Assembly (NCBI RefSeq): GCF_001975665.1
Contig: NZ_CP019419.1
Coordinates: 1,922,001 to 1,986,000 of the forward strand
DNA: 64,000 bases
Direction of reading: 5' to 3'
From: Polaribacter reichenbachii
GTDB taxonomy: Bacteria > Bacteroidota > Bacteroidia > Flavobacteriales > Flavobacteriaceae
In this document: one piece after another, positions 28,018-37,162 of the stretch
Position numbering within the stretch: the stretch's first letter is position 1
How the letters are laid out: each line of letters opens with the position of its first letter
Notes under the pieces: generated by a model
Seen by the model: the letters and a program-made list of their open reading frames with translations, nothing else
Database searches by the model: none
What the model was told of the DNA's origin: nothing
Program-made: the position numbers and the translations under genes

Positions 28018-28719
28018 ATGAATAAATTATTACTTATTGCTTTTTTAAGCCTTTCTTACCTTCAAATTAATGCGCAATGTGCAGAAACTTTAACAGGTTT
28101 TGGTAACAATCCAGACCAAGATTCTTATAATATTGTTGGTGATGTTACTCTTATTTTAAATACCAACAATACAATTACATTAAATTTAGGAAGTAATTTT
28201 AGAACTGCTCCTGGGCCAGATATTAGAGCTTTTTTGGTAGATTCTAATGGTATTTCTGATGATGTTTTAGCTACAACTTTAATCGCAAATTTAAATCATT
28301 TCGAAATCGGTTTAACACAAGATTCAGGCAGACAGTCTTTTACAGTTGCAATTCCTGATGATAAAAATATAACCGATTTTGATAAGGTCTTTTTCTATTG
28401 TTTAGAGTTCAATCATTTTTGGGATTTAGGAACTTTCACTAGTTTTTCATCAGATAATTGTTCAGTTTTAAATATTGATGAAATAAAACTTGATAGAATA
28501 TCTATTTACCCAAATCCAGCAAAAAATAAGATTCAACTTTCAAATATCAATGCTATTTCTGCCGAAATTCGTATTTTTAATGTTTTAGGGAAACAAGTTT
28601 TTCATCAATCTAAAATCACAAATAATAGCATAGATATTTCTTCTTTTAAGAAAGGTGTTTATTTAGCTAAAATTAATGTTGATGGTAAAACAAAAACACA
28701 AAAATTAGTAATTCAATAA
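28018..28719 (+). CDS. DM13-domain protein with type IX sorting tail
   Basis: 233 residues: signal peptide (YLQINAQ), then a DM13-like domain at about 25-150 with GDVTLIL, NFRTAPGPDIRAFLVDSNG and KVFFYCLEFNHFWDLG, containing the conserved Cys in the YC segment. DM13 is a predicted redox or electron-transfer module. Residues about 160-233 (ISIYPNPAKNK ... KGVYLAKINVDGKTKTQKLVIQ) form a type IX C-terminal sorting domain, so it is exported to the surface. It starts six bases after the transferase gene and so belongs to the same operon. Confidence 0.75.
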   Translation: MNKLLLIAFLSLSYLQINAQCAETLTGFGNNPDQDSYNIVGDVTLILNTNNTITLNLGSNFRTAPGPDIRAFLVDSNGISDDVLATTLIANLNHFEIGLTQDSGRQSFTVAIPDDKNITDFDKVFFYCLEFNHFWDLGTFTSFSSDNCSVLNIDEIKLDRISIYPNPAKNKIQLSNINAISAEIRIFNVLGKQVFHQSKITNNSIDISSFKKGVYLAKINVDGKTKTQKLVIQ

Positions 28720-28808
28720 AAATATCATTATAAATTTAAAAGTAATCTTATTGATAATAAAGATGTTACATTAAATTTCTTCATTTATAATGATAAAATA
28801 GAACATAA

Positions 28809-29624
28809 ATGAAACAACAACAATTACAAAATACAATTGATTTTTTAAAGTCAGCAGGAATTACAAATCCAGAAATAGGAATTGTTTTAGGTACAGGTTT
28901 AGGTAAATTAGTCAATGAAATTGCAATAGAAAAAGAAGTAGCTTATACAGATATTCCGAATTTTCCTGAGGCAACTGTAGAGTTTCATTCTGGTAAATTG
29001 ATTTACGGAGAATTATCAGGAAAAAAAGTATTGGTAATGTCTGGTCGTTTTCATTTATACGAAGGGTATACTCCTTGGGAAGTTACTTACGGAATTAGAA
29101 CAATGCACGGATTAGGAATCGAAAATCTATTAATTTCTAATGCAGCAGGTGCTATTAATTTATCTTACAAAAAAGGCGATTTAATGCTGATAGAAGATCA
29201 TCTTAATTTACAAGGTCAATCTCCATTAGCATTTAAAGGAGCTAATAATTTTGGTAATATTTTTGCTGATATGTTAGCACCATATTCAAAAGAATTAAAT
29301 ATCAAATTGAATTTGGTAGCTACAGAACAAAATATTCAATTACATAATGGAACTTACGCAAGTGTTTTAGGCCCTCAATTAGAAACAAGGGCAGAATATA
29401 GAATGTTGCAAATTTTAGAGACTGATGCTGTTGGTATGAGTACAGTTCCTGAAGTTATTGTTGCAAAACAACTCAATTTACCTTGTTCAGCAATTTCTGT
29501 TTTAACAGATGAATGTGATCCTAAAAATTTACAACCAGTAGATATTGCAGAAATTATTGCTATTGCTGGTGAAGCAGAACCGAAAATGATTGCTTTGTTT
29601 AAGGGAGTTATCGAAAAATTATAA
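28809..29624 (+). CDS. Purine nucleoside phosphorylase
   Basis: 271 residues of the trimeric PNP family. Motifs: GIVLGTGLGKL, FPEATVEFHSGK, GRFHLYEGYTPWEV, LLISNAAGAIN, GPQLETRAEYRML and the purine site DAVGMSTVPEVIVA with later Asn replaced by Asp in LTDECDP. It cleaves purine nucleosides with phosphate to base plus ribose 1-phosphate. In an arsS setting it is a candidate for removing adenine from dimethylarsinoyl-adenosine; ordinary purine salvage is the alternative. 89 bases separate it from the DM13 gene. Confidence 0.93.
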   Translation: MKQQQLQNTIDFLKSAGITNPEIGIVLGTGLGKLVNEIAIEKEVAYTDIPNFPEATVEFHSGKLIYGELSGKKVLVMSGRFHLYEGYTPWEVTYGIRTMHGLGIENLLISNAAGAINLSYKKGDLMLIEDHLNLQGQSPLAFKGANNFGNIFADMLAPYSKELNIKLNLVATEQNIQLHNGTYASVLGPQLETRAEYRMLQILETDAVGMSTVPEVIVAKQLNLPCSAISVLTDECDPKNLQPVDIAEIIAIAGEAEPKMIALFKGVIEKL

Positions 29625-29642
29625 AGTTAAACGAGGCTTTTT

Positions 29643-29668
29643 AGGTTCTTAAAACCTTAAAAGAACCT
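29643..29668 (+). terminator. Hairpin after purine nucleoside phosphorylase
   Basis: AGGTTCTT paired with AAGAACCT around a 10-base loop, 18 bases after the stop. No strong T run follows, so termination is possible but uncertain. Confidence 0.35.
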
Positions 29669-29747
29669 TAACGATATAAAAACTAATAGAAAAGGTTACC
29701 AAAACTTAAAGGGCTACACTGAAAAAGCGTTACTATTTAAAACCTAT

Positions 29748-30695
29748 ATGAACAACCATTTCAAATCCATCATCCTACAAAAAACGGGTGCATCATCTTT
29801 ACAAGAAAAAGAAGTAATTCAATCACTTTGGAGTGGTTATGGTAAAATAATTCGTGTAACATTAGAGGGAAGTCCGCTAAAAAGTGTGGTGGTAAAAAAT
29901 GTACAATTGCCTAAACAATTGAATCATCCTAGAGGTTGGAATTCTGATATTGGTCACCAAAGAAAATTAAAATCCTACCAAGTAGAATCGTATTGGTACA
30001 AAAACTATAGCAACCAAAGTAAGGCACGTTTACCAAAATGCTTGGCTATTACAAAAAAAGAAGGTGAGGTTTTAATAGTTTTAGAAGATTTAGATGAATC
30101 TGGATTTTTATTAAGAAAACAAAACGTAAGTTGGCTAGAAATTGAAGCTTGTTTGCAATGGTTGGCTAATTTTCACGCTAGTTTTTTGGGGAAAGATCCC
30201 ATAGGACTTTGGGAGGTTGGTACTTATTGGCATTTAGCAACGAGGCCGCAAGAACTAAAAGTTCTAGAAGATATTGAATTGAAAAAAGCGGCGGCTGCAA
30301 TTGATAATGCATTAAGTAATTGTCAACACAAAACCTTTGTACACGGAGATGCAAAATTGGCAAACTTCTGTTTTTCTAAAAACGGACAAGTAGCTGGAGT
30401 AGATTTTCAATATGTTGGTGGTGGTTGTGGAATGAAAGATGTAGCCTATTTTGTGGGAAGTTGTTTAAATGAAAACGATTGTGAGCGTTTAGAAAGCAAA
30501 ATTTTAGATACCTATTTTAGCCATTTACATAATGCTATAGGTTATAAAAATGAAGCACTAGAAAAAGAATGGCGAGCATTATATTACGTAGCCTGGGCAG
30601 ATTTTCATCGATTTTTAAAAGGATGGAGTCCTGGTCATTGGAAAATTAATAGCTATAGTGAACGGATTACAAAACAAGTTATTAAAAATTTATAA
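29748..30695 (+). CDS. Phosphotransferase (aminoglycoside/choline/ecdysteroid kinase-like)
   Basis: 315 residues of the protein-kinase-like APH superfamily. The catalytic loop is [13 protein letters not shown] and the metal-binding segment is [27 protein letters not shown] supplies the likely ATP-anchoring Lys, and [10 protein letters not shown] forms the hinge. Closest in style to the CHK/DUF1679 ecdysteroid-kinase-like group, which phosphorylate hydroxyls of small molecules. Substrate unknown. The phosphatase-family gene starts two bases after its stop, so kinase and phosphatase are coupled. Confidence 0.8.
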   Translation: MNNHFKSIILQKTGASSLQEKEVIQSLWSGYGKIIRVTLEGSPLKSVVVKNVQLPKQLNHPRGWNSDIGHQRKLKSYQVESYWYKNYSNQSKARLPKCLAITKKEGEVLIVLEDLDESGFLLRKQNVSWLEIEACLQWLANFHASFLGKDPIGLWEVGTYWHLATRPQELKVLEDIELKKAAAAIDNALSNCQHKTFVHGDAKLANFCFSKNGQVAGVDFQYVGGGCGMKDVAYFVGSCLNENDCERLESKILDTYFSHLHNAIGYKNEALEKEWRALYYVAWADFHRFLKGWSPGHWKINSYSERITKQVIKNL

Positions 30696-30696
30696 A

Positions 30697-31515
30697 ATGG
30701 ATTTACAAAACCTTACAGATATTGCTATACAAGCAGCTTTAGCCGCAGGCAAAGTCATTCAAAAATATATGAATGATGATGTTACTATTTTAGAGAAAAA
30801 AATAGGAGATTCTTTGGCATCTCAAGTACTTACAGAAGTAGATTTAAAAAGTGAAGCAACTGTTTTATCTTATCTTTTACCCACTTGTAAAACCTATGAT
30901 TTGGGGCTGTTAACAGAAGAGCAAGAAGATGATAAAAGTAGATTTTCTAAAGAATTTTTCTGGTGTATAGATCCTATAGATGGTACGTTAGCATTTATAA
31001 AAAAGCAAGCTGGTTTTTCGGTTTCAATTGCATTGATTTCTAAAGAAGGAGTTCCTCAAATTGGAGTTGTTTTTGATCCTACAACCAATAATTTATATCA
31101 CGCCATAAAAGGACAAGGTGCTTTTAAAAATAGAGAAACTTGGCAATTAAATGAACCCAACAATTATTTAACCTATACTATCGAAAAATCGTTAACAACT
31201 TTACCAGAAAAAGATGAATTTATAGCAATTTTGAATCGAGAAAAAGAAAAATTAAAATTAAGCGAATTGAAAGAGCATTTTGGTTCAGGTTCTGTTTTAA
31301 ATGCAATAGCAGTGGCTGAAAATAGACCTGCCATAATGTTTAAATTTCCCAAAAAAGAAAATGGTGGAGGTTCTTTTTGGGACTATGCTTCAACGGTGTG
31401 TATTTTTAATGAACTCGGTTTGCAAGCTGGAGATTTTTATGGAAACGCATTAAATTTAAATAGCGAAAAAAGTACGTATATGAATGAGAAAGGAATATTC
31501 TTTTGCAATATGTAA
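30697..31515 (+). CDS. Inositol monophosphatase/CysQ-family phosphatase
   Basis: 272 residues from ATG at 30697; a start at 30658 would overlap the kinase. Metal sites: TEEQEDD (first Glu), WCIDPIDGTLAFIK (DPIDGT) and the C-terminal GSFWDYASTVCI, where WD supplies another ligand. The family removes phosphate from inositol phosphate, 3'-phosphoadenosine phosphate or fructose bisphosphate. The nearest subgroup appears CysQ-like, but no sulfate-assimilation gene is near. Paired with the kinase gene immediately upstream. Confidence 0.85.
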   Translation: MDLQNLTDIAIQAALAAGKVIQKYMNDDVTILEKKIGDSLASQVLTEVDLKSEATVLSYLLPTCKTYDLGLLTEEQEDDKSRFSKEFFWCIDPIDGTLAFIKKQAGFSVSIALISKEGVPQIGVVFDPTTNNLYHAIKGQGAFKNRETWQLNEPNNYLTYTIEKSLTTLPEKDEFIAILNREKEKLKLSELKEHFGSGSVLNAIAVAENRPAIMFKFPKKENGGGSFWDYASTVCIFNELGLQAGDFYGNALNLNSEKSTYMNEKGIFFCNM

Positions 31516-31572
31516 ATCCGATAAAAATCGTCACTTTTTCAATTGTGCAACTCTTCATAAATTTGTGTTTGA

Positions 31573-32460
31573 ATGGAAAAATATCTAGAAATCATAAAAA
31601 ACTCATATTCCAGTTACTGGAATTATCTCAAAAATTCGGTTTTTATGGAATTAAATTGGGAGAATTATTTTTATGGTTTAATCATAATTTCTTTAATAGT
31701 TTGGGGTTTAGAAGCTATTTTTCCTTGGCGTAAAAATCAATCTCTATTCAGAAAAGATTTCTGGTTAGATACATTTTATATGTTCTTTAATTTCTTTTTG
31801 TTAAACTTAATTGTGTTAATCGCGTTATCTAATTCAGCATCAGAATTGTTTAACGATGTTTTGGGGATTGTGGGGTTGTCAATTAAAAATTTTCAGCTTT
31901 TAGAAATTAATAAATTACCTTTTTTTACAAGAATCTTCATCTTTTTTATTGTAGTAGATTTTGTACAATGGTGGACACACAGATTGTTACACAGAGTAGA
32001 GTTTTTATGGAACTTTCACAAAGTACATCATTCAGTAAAACAAATGGGCTTTGCTGCACACTTGCGTTATCATTGGATGGAACCTGTGGTTTACAACTCT
32101 TTAAAATACATTCCTTTGGCAATTATTGGCGGATTTTCTGCTAAAGATATAGCTTTTGTGCACTTTTTTAATATTACAATTGGGCATTTAAATCACGCAA
32201 ACATTAATTGGGATTATGGTGGGTTAAAATATATTTTTAACAATCCAAAAATGCACATTTGGCATCATTCTAGAGAATTACCAAAAGAGAGAAAATATGG
32301 GGTAAATTTCGGAATTACTCTAAGTATTTGGGATTACATTTTTAAAACCAATTACATACCACATTCAGGTAGAGATATTGAGTTGGGGTTTGAGGGTGAT
32401 GAAAATTTCCCTAAAGGATTTATTCAGCAAGAAATGTATCCTTTAGGTAGAAAAGATTAA
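31573..32460 (+). CDS. Sterol desaturase/fatty acid hydroxylase family protein
   Basis: 295 residues, membrane-embedded, with the three histidine clusters of di-iron hydroxylases: HRLLH (136-140), HKVHH (149-153) and MHIWHHS near 230. Helices at about 33-50, 65-90 and 118-130. Family members hydroxylate or desaturate lipids and carotenoids. Last gene of the plus-strand run, 57 bases after the phosphatase. Whether it belongs to the same pathway is unclear; it is convergent with the DUF1599 gene. Confidence 0.85.
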   Translation: MEKYLEIIKNSYSSYWNYLKNSVFMELNWENYFYGLIIISLIVWGLEAIFPWRKNQSLFRKDFWLDTFYMFFNFFLLNLIVLIALSNSASELFNDVLGIVGLSIKNFQLLEINKLPFFTRIFIFFIVVDFVQWWTHRLLHRVEFLWNFHKVHHSVKQMGFAAHLRYHWMEPVVYNSLKYIPLAIIGGFSAKDIAFVHFFNITIGHLNHANINWDYGGLKYIFNNPKMHIWHHSRELPKERKYGVNFGITLSIWDYIFKTNYIPHSGRDIELGFEGDENFPKGFIQQEMYPLGRKD

Positions 32461-32491
32461 ATTTTGTTCCTTTTAAACTTTGTAACAAATA

Positions 32492-33025
32492 TTATCCCAA
32501 ATGAATCATTGCAAAAACAGCATAATTAATCATATCTTGATAATTAGCATCAATACCTTCAGAAACTAAAGTTTTACCTTTATTATCTTCAATTTGTTTT
32601 ACACGTAATAACTTTTGTAAAATTAAATCTGTAAGGCTAGAAACACGCATATCTCTCCAAGCTTCACCATAATCGTGATTCTTGTTTAGCATCAACTCTT
32701 TAGTAATTTTAGTATGCTTATCGTATAAAATGGTAGCATCTTCAGTGTTTAAATCTGGGTTATCTACAACACCTTTTTCTAACTGAATTAAAGCCATAAT
32801 AGAATAATTAATAATACCAATAAATTCAGATTTTTCACCTTCATCAACTTTTCTTACCTCATTTTCTTGTAACTGACGAATTCTTTGCGCTTTAATAAAG
32901 ATTTGATCTGTTAAAGAAGGCAAACGTAAAATTCGCCAAGCAGAACCATAATCAGACATTTTTTTGATAAATAAACTTCTGCAATTTTCAATTACAGCAT
33001 CATATTGTTTTGAGGTGTCTTGCAT
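32492..33025 (-). CDS. DUF1599 domain-containing protein
   Basis: 177 residues from MQDTSKQYD; an upstream in-frame start at 33049 seems less likely. Two copies of the DUF1599 unit can be seen: SDYGSAWRILRLPSLTDQIFIKAQRIRQL and HDYGEAWRDMRVSSLTDLILQKLLRVKQI, spaced about 95 residues apart. This is an all-alpha NTP-pyrophosphohydrolase-like fold in appearance, without established function. It is divergent from LOG-folP, its common neighbour in Flavobacteriia. Confidence 0.85.
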   Translation of the reverse strand: MQDTSKQYDAVIENCRSLFIKKMSDYGSAWRILRLPSLTDQIFIKAQRIRQLQENEVRKVDEGEKSEFIGIINYSIMALIQLEKGVVDNPDLNTEDATILYDKHTKITKELMLNKNHDYGEAWRDMRVSSLTDLILQKLLRVKQIEDNKGKTLVSEGIDANYQDMINYAVFAMIHLG

Positions 33026-33109
33026 TTTTGTAAAAAAGTATTTTTTCAAAAGTAGTAAATCTTAAAAGCATTTCATTTATTTTTACTGTGAACTTATCAA
33101 CGAAACAAA

Positions 33110-33691
33110 ATGAATAAAATTGCTGTTTTTTGCGGCTCAAGTTTAGGCTTTAATTCAATATACAGAGATGTAGCTAAAGAACTGGGGAACTATTTTGTAA
33201 ATCATAATATTGGCTTGGTTTATGGTGGTGGTAAATTAGGAATGATGGGTGTTATTGCTGATGAAATTCTAGCAAATAATGGACAAGTTATAGGTGTAAT
33301 ACCTAAATTGTTAGAAAAAGAAGAAGTAATGCATTCTGGTGTAGAAGAAATGATTGTTTGTAAAAAAATGAGCGAACGAAAAGTTATTATGAGCAAATTA
33401 ATAGATGCTTATATTACATTACCTGGAGGTTTTGGTACTTTAGATGAACTTTTTGAAGCTTTAACTCTAAGTCAGTTACAAATTGAACAAAAACCCGTTG
33501 GACTTTTAAATATCAATGGTTTTTTTGATGCTGTTTTGTTGCAATTAGATAAAATGGTTGAAGAAGGTTTTTTAAAACAAATAAATAGACAAATGCTTAT
33601 TGTTGCAGATTCTGTTGATGATTTAATGCAAAAAATGAATGCATACAAAGCACCAAAAGTTACTAACGTTATTAACAAAGTAGTTCAATAA
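33110..33691 (+). CDS. LOG-family protein (TIGR00730)
   Basis: 193 residues with the nucleotide-binding YGGGKLGMMG near residue 39 and the catalytic PGGFGTLDELFE near 103. LOG proteins hydrolyse nucleoside 5'-monophosphates to base plus ribose 5-phosphate (cytokinin-activating type), although many bacterial members have uncertain substrates. It ends one base before the folP start codon, so the two are cotranscribed. Confidence 0.9.
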   Translation: MNKIAVFCGSSLGFNSIYRDVAKELGNYFVNHNIGLVYGGGKLGMMGVIADEILANNGQVIGVIPKLLEKEEVMHSGVEEMIVCKKMSERKVIMSKLIDAYITLPGGFGTLDELFEALTLSQLQIEQKPVGLLNINGFFDAVLLQLDKMVEEGFLKQINRQMLIVADSVDDLMQKMNAYKAPKVTNVINKVVQ

Positions 33692-33692
33692 A

Positions 33693-34514
33693 ATGACTAT
33701 AAATTGTAAAGGCACATTAATAGATCTATCATCACCAAAAGTGATGGGAATTTTAAACATAACTCCAGATTCTTTTTTTGATGGAGGTAAGTATAAAGAC
33801 GAATCAGCAATTTTAAATCAAGTAGATAAAATGTTGTTAGAAGGTGCAACTTTTATTGATGTTGGTGCGTATTCATCAAGACCTGGAGCTGCACATATTT
33901 CTGAGGCAGAAGAGTTGCAAAGAATAATTCCAGTTATTGATTTGTTGATAAAAAACTATCCTGAAATTATTATTTCTGTAGATACATTTAGAAGTAAAGT
34001 TGCTGAAGCTACTGTAAATTCTGGTGCAGCAATAATCAATGATATTTCTGGTGGAAATATGGATACAAATATGTTTAAAACAGTTGCCAATTTACAAGTG
34101 CCTTATATTTTAATGCATATGTTAGGTACACCACAAAATATGCAACAGAACCCAGTATATGATGATGTAGTAAAAGATATTATTTCCTTTTTTGCGAAAC
34201 AAATATTAGATTTACATCAACTAAAAGTAAACGATATTATTATTGATGTTGGTTTCGGGTTTGGAAAAACCATTGCGCATAATTTTAAAATTTTAAGTAA
34301 TTTAGAACTTTTTAAAAGTTTAGATGCACCAATTTTAGCAGGAATTTCAAGAAAATCGATGTTGTATAAAACCCTAGATATTTCTGCACAAGAAGCTTTA
34401 AATGCTACGACATCTGCAAATACAATTGCACTGTTAAATGGGGCAAATATTTTGCGCGTGCACGATGTAAAAGAAGCTGTTGAAGCTGTAAAAATTGTTG
34501 AACAAGTAAATTAA
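33693..34514 (+). CDS. folP: Dihydropteroate synthase
   Basis: 273 residues. Joins p-aminobenzoate to the pterin diphosphate in folate synthesis. The family signature VMGILNITPDSFFDGGKY is near the N-terminus, with GATFIDVGAYSSRPGA, SVDTFRS, INDISGG, ILMHMLGTPQNMQ, DVGFGFGKT and AGISRKSMLY following in order. Length is normal. It follows LOG by one base. Other folate genes are not in the window. Confidence 0.95.
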   Translation: MTINCKGTLIDLSSPKVMGILNITPDSFFDGGKYKDESAILNQVDKMLLEGATFIDVGAYSSRPGAAHISEAEELQRIIPVIDLLIKNYPEIIISVDTFRSKVAEATVNSGAAIINDISGGNMDTNMFKTVANLQVPYILMHMLGTPQNMQQNPVYDDVVKDIISFFAKQILDLHQLKVNDIIIDVGFGFGKTIAHNFKILSNLELFKSLDAPILAGISRKSMLYKTLDISAQEALNATTSANTIALLNGANILRVHDVKEAVEAVKIVEQVN

Positions 34515-34557
34515 ATAGTAAACTATAATTTTAAATTTTTACAAAAATTGTTTTTAT

Positions 34558-35055
34558 ATGAATGAAAGATTAGAAAATTCGCCACTTTTTATTAAGGCTC
34601 AACAAATTGACGAATTGGTTAGCAAGGTTGCTGATTTAATTGAAGAATGTGATGAAGATGCTGATTCAGAAATGCAAATGATGCAGCATTTTAAAGAATA
34701 CTTAACAAATAGTTCAAGGTTAATACCTGCAAAAATAGCTGGTGTTTTTGATGATGAAATTTTTTATGATGTTAAAATGGAAACTGCTACTATTATTCGA
34801 AGAGAAGCTCGTTATATTTTAGCATATACAGCTAGTTTAAAAGAGTTAAGTTTTAAAGATGTTGATTATTTAAAACTTATTAGAGATGAAATTGAAGAAT
34901 TTAGAATACTATTTGCAGAGTGGGTCAAGACATTTAATAAGCAGAATTATAAAATTGATGGATGGGGTTTATTTAATCCTCCTGGCGTAAATAATGATGA
35001 TTATGATATTGAAGACGATTTACCATTCGATAATCCGTTTGATGATGACTTTTAA
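34558..35055 (+). CDS. Conserved hypothetical, helical, acidic C-terminus
   Basis: 165 residues, not recognised. It is strongly helical with acidic residues, including EECDEDADSEMQMMQ near 29, and ends DDYDIEDDLPFDNPFDDDF. No signal peptide or TM segment. The spacing of 43 bases from folP suggests cotranscription or its own close promoter. A small cytoplasmic protein found only in close relatives is likely. It is not diadenylate cyclase, which often follows folP in this group. Confidence 0.6.
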   Translation: MNERLENSPLFIKAQQIDELVSKVADLIEECDEDADSEMQMMQHFKEYLTNSSRLIPAKIAGVFDDEIFYDVKMETATIIRREARYILAYTASLKELSFKDVDYLKLIRDEIEEFRILFAEWVKTFNKQNYKIDGWGLFNPPGVNNDDYDIEDDLPFDNPFDDDF

Positions 35056-35112
35056 AAACAAATCTTCTTTTTAGAGATTTCTCTTTAAGGTTAAAAAGAC
35101 GATAAAATAAAA

Positions 35113-35137
35113 AAAGACTCCCAAAATGAGAGTCTTT
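35113..35137. terminator. Bidirectional terminator
   Basis: Stem AAAGACTC with GAGTCTTT and nine-base loop, A-rich before and T-rich after, between convergent genes ending at 35055 (+) and 35161 (-). Confidence 0.7.
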
Positions 35138-35160
35138 AAGTTTCTAATAAAAAAATATAA

Positions 35161-37020
35161 TTACAATGCTTTTAACCAAGCATCACGTAATTTTTTCTTC
35201 GGATTTGTTTCGGGTAATTCTTCAATTACTAAATTTTCAATTTCAGTTTTTCCTTTTGTAAAATTACCTTCTAGTTTTAAAGTTTCTCCATTTCTAATTA
35301 CTTCAAAAGTAATTTTATCCCCTTCTTTCCATTGCATTGATTGCCCAATAAAAGTTCTAATATTTTGTAAATTAACATCTGAACCATTTACAGATTTTAA
35401 AACATCGCCAGATTCTACACCTAGAGCTGCTAAAGCTGTGTTTTTTCTTTTGGTAAAAAATATTTCTTGTTTATTATTTGCAGACAAGAATATTTGACGA
35501 TTGCTATCTAAAAAATAACCAGCATCAATTGTTTCTGTTTTTTTAACTATACCAACTTTTGCCAATAATGCATCATAATCAATAGCAACATTACCTGTTA
35601 AATGTTTGTCGAAAAAAGTACCAATAGAAGGGTAAGTCATGGCTACAATTTCATCTAAAATTTCATCATCTTTAAAAGGCTTACTTTGTCCGAATTTATT
35701 TGATAAATCTTTCATTAAATTACGAACTCCATATTTACCTTTACTTTCTTCGAGTAATAAAATATCTAAAGACATTCCTATTAAAGCTCCTTTTTGGTAT
35801 ACGTTCCCGTAATTTTTAGCATATTTGTCTTCTAAAATGTTTTTGCTCATTTTAGTAAAAGACATCGTATCATTATAACGCATAGAACTTGCAATTTTAC
35901 CTTTCATTTCATCAATAAATTCTTGTTCAGAAATTAAACCTTGGTTTACTTGAAATAAATTAGCAAAATATTCAGTAATGCCTTCGTACATCCATAAATG
36001 TTTAGACATATTTGGGGTGTTAAAATCAAAAGAATGAATTTCTTCAGAATGCACAGATAAAGGGGTTACAATATGAAAAAACTCATGAGATATTGTGCCA
36101 TTTATCATTCCGTTTGCCAATTGCTCTTTGCTATAAGTTTCAGGAAAAACAACAGTTGTAGATGACAAGTGTTCTAAAGCACCAAAACTTTGCCAATTAT
36201 ATACTTTTGGATCAAATAAATACACTAAAATATTGTATTCATTGGTTGTAGAAAAACCTTCTAAGAAGTTGGTTTGGGCTTCTACCATTTTCTTTAAATC
36301 AGCTTCCATATCTTTAGCATTATGCACGTTGTTTGGCGAGTAGACAGCTAAAGAAACTTCAACACCATTTATAGTAAAGTTTACAGTGTTTAAAGGAGCA
36401 TACATAATTGGATTATCTGATATTTCATCATACCTAGCTGCATAAAACACATCTTTTGTATTGTCTTCTTTGGTTGTATTTTTATTAATTAAAGACGATG
36501 TTTCATATAAATTTTCTGGATGAGAGATTGTTAAAGTATAAGGAGTTTCTTTTTGTCCTTTAAAATAACCGACAAATCCAGGCAGATTTAAAAAGAAGTT
36601 TTTACCTTCTTCAATATTTGTACCAGCCATTACATAAATGCCGTGCTTTTTTTCAGAATCGAAAGTGTCGTCTACCCAATATGTAATTTTATCCATTTTT
36701 TTGGCATCATTTATTTGCCAAGAATTTGGGTCTAATTGAGATACTTTTAATTCTATTCCGTTTTTATCAAACGCTTTTAAATTGCTAGCAAAATTCCCAT
36801 AATCACTTATTGCATAAGTTCCTGGTACAATTGCTGGTATTTGATATACAATTGTTTCAGTTTTAATTTTACCAGGATTTGCCTCTACTTTTACCTTGTC
36901 ATCAACAACTGTATTTAGGTCGATAACAACTTCTATACTGCTTTTTGTATTAACAATTTTAGACGAAGCACAACTTCCTAAAAAGGCAATAGTAATAATG
37001 GCAACAAATATTTTTTTCAT
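35161..37020 (-). CDS. M61-family glycyl aminopeptidase-like lipoprotein with PDZ domain
   Basis: 619 residues from MKKIFVAIITIAFLGSCASS; the longer form to 37083 adds no conserved sequence. Lipobox FLGSC. The M61 N-terminal beta domain is followed by the zinc motif SHEFFHIVTPLSVHSEE (HExxH plus downstream Glu) near residue 330, then a helical region and a C-terminal PDZ domain (ALGVESGDVLKSVNGSDV). M61 peptidases release N-terminal Gly or Ala. Probably anchored in the periplasm or outer membrane. Confidence 0.88.
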   Translation of the reverse strand: MKKIFVAIITIAFLGSCASSKIVNTKSSIEVVIDLNTVVDDKVKVEANPGKIKTETIVYQIPAIVPGTYAISDYGNFASNLKAFDKNGIELKVSQLDPNSWQINDAKKMDKITYWVDDTFDSEKKHGIYVMAGTNIEEGKNFFLNLPGFVGYFKGQKETPYTLTISHPENLYETSSLINKNTTKEDNTKDVFYAARYDEISDNPIMYAPLNTVNFTINGVEVSLAVYSPNNVHNAKDMEADLKKMVEAQTNFLEGFSTTNEYNILVYLFDPKVYNWQSFGALEHLSSTTVVFPETYSKEQLANGMINGTISHEFFHIVTPLSVHSEEIHSFDFNTPNMSKHLWMYEGITEYFANLFQVNQGLISEQEFIDEMKGKIASSMRYNDTMSFTKMSKNILEDKYAKNYGNVYQKGALIGMSLDILLLEESKGKYGVRNLMKDLSNKFGQSKPFKDDEILDEIVAMTYPSIGTFFDKHLTGNVAIDYDALLAKVGIVKKTETIDAGYFLDSNRQIFLSANNKQEIFFTKRKNTALAALGVESGDVLKSVNGSDVNLQNIRTFIGQSMQWKEGDKITFEVIRNGETLKLEGNFTKGKTEIENLVIEELPETNPKKKLRDAWLKAL

Positions 37021-37162
37021 TATTTTATTTTTAAATTTCAACAAAAATATTAGATTTTTAGAGTGTACTATAGGAATTAACAAAACTTTGGCAGAAAAGA
37101 AGTTTTTAATTTTGAATTAAAAAAAGCAAAAGTCAGTTTTAAAACCATTATTTTTGCAAACT

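Noticed and set aside
30658..30696. Earlier start of the inositol-monophosphatase gene overlapping the kinase
   Set aside because: An ATG right after the kinase stop gives the normal family start; the extension has no similarity.
34558..35055. Diadenylate cyclase after folP
   Set aside because: The protein has no DAC motifs (DGA, RHR) or membrane helices.
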